Shown here: piece after piece, positions 63,313 through 64,000 of the stretch
Numbering within the stretch: position 1 is the stretch's first letter
Layout: every line of letters begins with the position of its first letter
Origin: Mesorhizobium sp.
Lineage (GTDB): Bacteria; Pseudomonadota; Alphaproteobacteria; Rhizobiales; Rhizobiaceae
Assembly: GCA_004020645.1 (NCBI GenBank)
Contig: SAQL01000002.1
Location: 434,001 to 498,000, forward strand
Direction: 5' to 3'
DNA length: 64,000 nucleotides
Notes under the pieces: model-generated
Told to the model about the DNA's origin: nothing
The model's input: only the letters and a program-made list of their open reading frames with translations
Databases searched by the model: none
Program-made: the position numbers and the translations under genes

Positions 63313-64000
63313 GCGACGGACCGGCGGCGCAGTCGCCCTGGCAGACGGTCACCATCAGACGCATCGAAAAGCGCACGCCGCGCGTCACCAGTTTTTTCCT
63401 CCAGCCGTCGCGGCCCTTCGCCTATCGTGCCGGGCAGCATGTGGATGTCAGGCTGACGGCGCCGGACGGCTATCAGGCGCGCCGCTCCTACTCCATCGCC
63501 TCGGCGCCGGAAGCCGGCGAGACGATCGAGCTGGCGATCGAAAGGCTCGATGATGGCGAGGTCTCACCCTTCTTCCACGATATCGCTGCGGTTGGCGATG
63601 AGGTCGAACTGCGCGGACCGCTCGGCGGCCACTTCGTCTGGTCCGACAGCGACGGCGGCCCGCTTCTGCTGGTCGGTGGCGGGTCCGGCGTGGTGCCGCT
63701 GATGGCGATGATCCGCCATCGCGCCGCGCGCAGATCGGCGGTGCCTGTGGCACTGGTATTTTCCGCACGGGTCTGGGACGAGGTGATCTTTCGCGACGAG
63801 CTGATCGACTTCCACGATCGCCGGGACGGCTTCGATCTGGTGTTGGCGCTGACTCGCGAGCCGGCCCGGCGCCCGGCGGACTATTCGCGGCGGGTCGATG
63901 CCGCGATGATGGAGCAATCGATGGTGCGGCTGCCCGCGCCGCCAAGGTTCGCCTTTGTCTGCGGCTCGAATGCCTTCGTGTCGGCCGCCGCCCAGGCGCT
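63309..64000 (+). CDS. Ferredoxin/flavodoxin reductase-like FAD protein (3' end outside window)
   Basis: Oxidoreductase with an FAD-binding barrel (YRAGQHVDVRLTAPDG, RSYSIASAPEAGETIELAI) and an NAD(P)-binding domain (LLLVGGGSGVVPLMAMI, FAFVCGSNAFVSAAAQ). The first 230 residues are visible and the end lies beyond base 64000. No iron-sulfur domain is seen before the cut. ATG overlaps the molybdoprotein stop; the two are translationally coupled and should form an electron-transfer pair. Confidence 0.9.
   Translation, partial: MSDGPAAQSPWQTVTIRRIEKRTPRVTSFFLQPSRPFAYRAGQHVDVRLTAPDGYQARRSYSIASAPEAGETIELAIERLDDGEVSPFFHDIAAVGDEVELRGPLGGHFVWSDSDGGPLLLVGGGSGVVPLMAMIRHRAARRSAVPVALVFSARVWDEVIFRDELIDFHDRRDGFDLVLALTREPARRPADYSRRVDAAMMEQSMVRLPAPPRFAFVCGSNAFVSAAAQA

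Overview
The window is GC-rich chromosomal DNA from an alphaproteobacterium of the order Rhizobiales, most probably Mesorhizobium or a close relative. The reasons are the pckA-chvI-chvG-hprK-EIIA-HPr-ahcY gene order, a DivL-type pseudo-kinase, a trpF-trpB-trpA-accD-folC operon, an AccD lacking its zinc-ribbon cysteines, an acdR/acdS pair, and short palindromic intergenic repeats of the kind seen in rhizobia. The genus is an inference from gene content; no rRNA or tRNA gene was recognised. Most of the window is core genome. Accessory or decayed material is confined to about 21.6 kb, 29-31 kb, 41-58 kb and 62 kb.

Layout. 0-1.3 kb: alkB (cut by the window edge), a LysM remnant and arfB. 1.4-9.0 kb: pckA (minus) diverges from the envelope-stress two-component system chvI-chvG, followed by the short HPr kinase, a mannose-type EIIA, HPr and ahcY. 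9.2-14.1 kb: divL, a tsaE-amgK fusion and a murU-like nucleotidyltransferase. 14.1-21.1 kb: addB, addA and trxA. 21.3-28.6 kb: a cupin gene, a 173-bp MITE-like element, a VOC protein, then the minus-strand run folC, accD, trpA, trpB, trpF, a small conserved protein and a YgjP-type metallopeptidase. 28.7-32 kb: a DUF2852 protein, an Lrp-type regulator diverging from ACC deaminase, and an alpha/beta hydrolase. 32.2-39.3 kb: infC (ATT start), two tandem isoprenylcysteine-methyltransferase-like membrane proteins, rpmI, rplT, pheS, a GFA-family gene and pheT.

39.5-44.5 kb holds an aldo/keto reductase with a divergent LysR regulator, a cytochrome b561/YceI pair, a Gfo/Idh/MocA oxidoreductase and an internally deleted FAD-dehydrogenase pseudogene. 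44.5-53.3 kb is the most distinctive block. A six-gene minus-strand operon (BKACE cleavage enzyme, PhnZ-like HD protein, carnitine 3-dehydrogenase, acyl-CoA dehydrogenase, ADP-forming-type CoA ligase, CaiD) diverges from a GlxA/CdhR-like regulator, and an esterase lies downstream. Together these genes could convert gamma-butyrobetaine through carnitine to glycine betaine. 53.3-58.4 kb: a small protein, xylA, a SnoaL-like protein, xylB and a frameshifted TTC38-like TPR gene. 58.4-64 kb: a LysE exporter, an L,D-transpeptidase, a PPi-type phosphofructokinase, an MBL hydrolase, an HtrA PDZ remnant, a sulfite-oxidase-like molybdoprotein and a ferredoxin reductase cut by the window edge.

Functional links. 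ChvGI, HprK/EIIA/HPr and PckA connect envelope signalling, PTS phosphorylation and gluconeogenesis. DivL (cell-cycle control) sits beside AmgK/MurU (cell-wall sugar recycling). The carnitine-type cluster would let the cell obtain carbon, nitrogen and an osmoprotectant from quaternary amines. ACC deaminase would act on the plant ethylene precursor. Most genes are tightly packed, with 4-bp ATGA overlaps in many operons.
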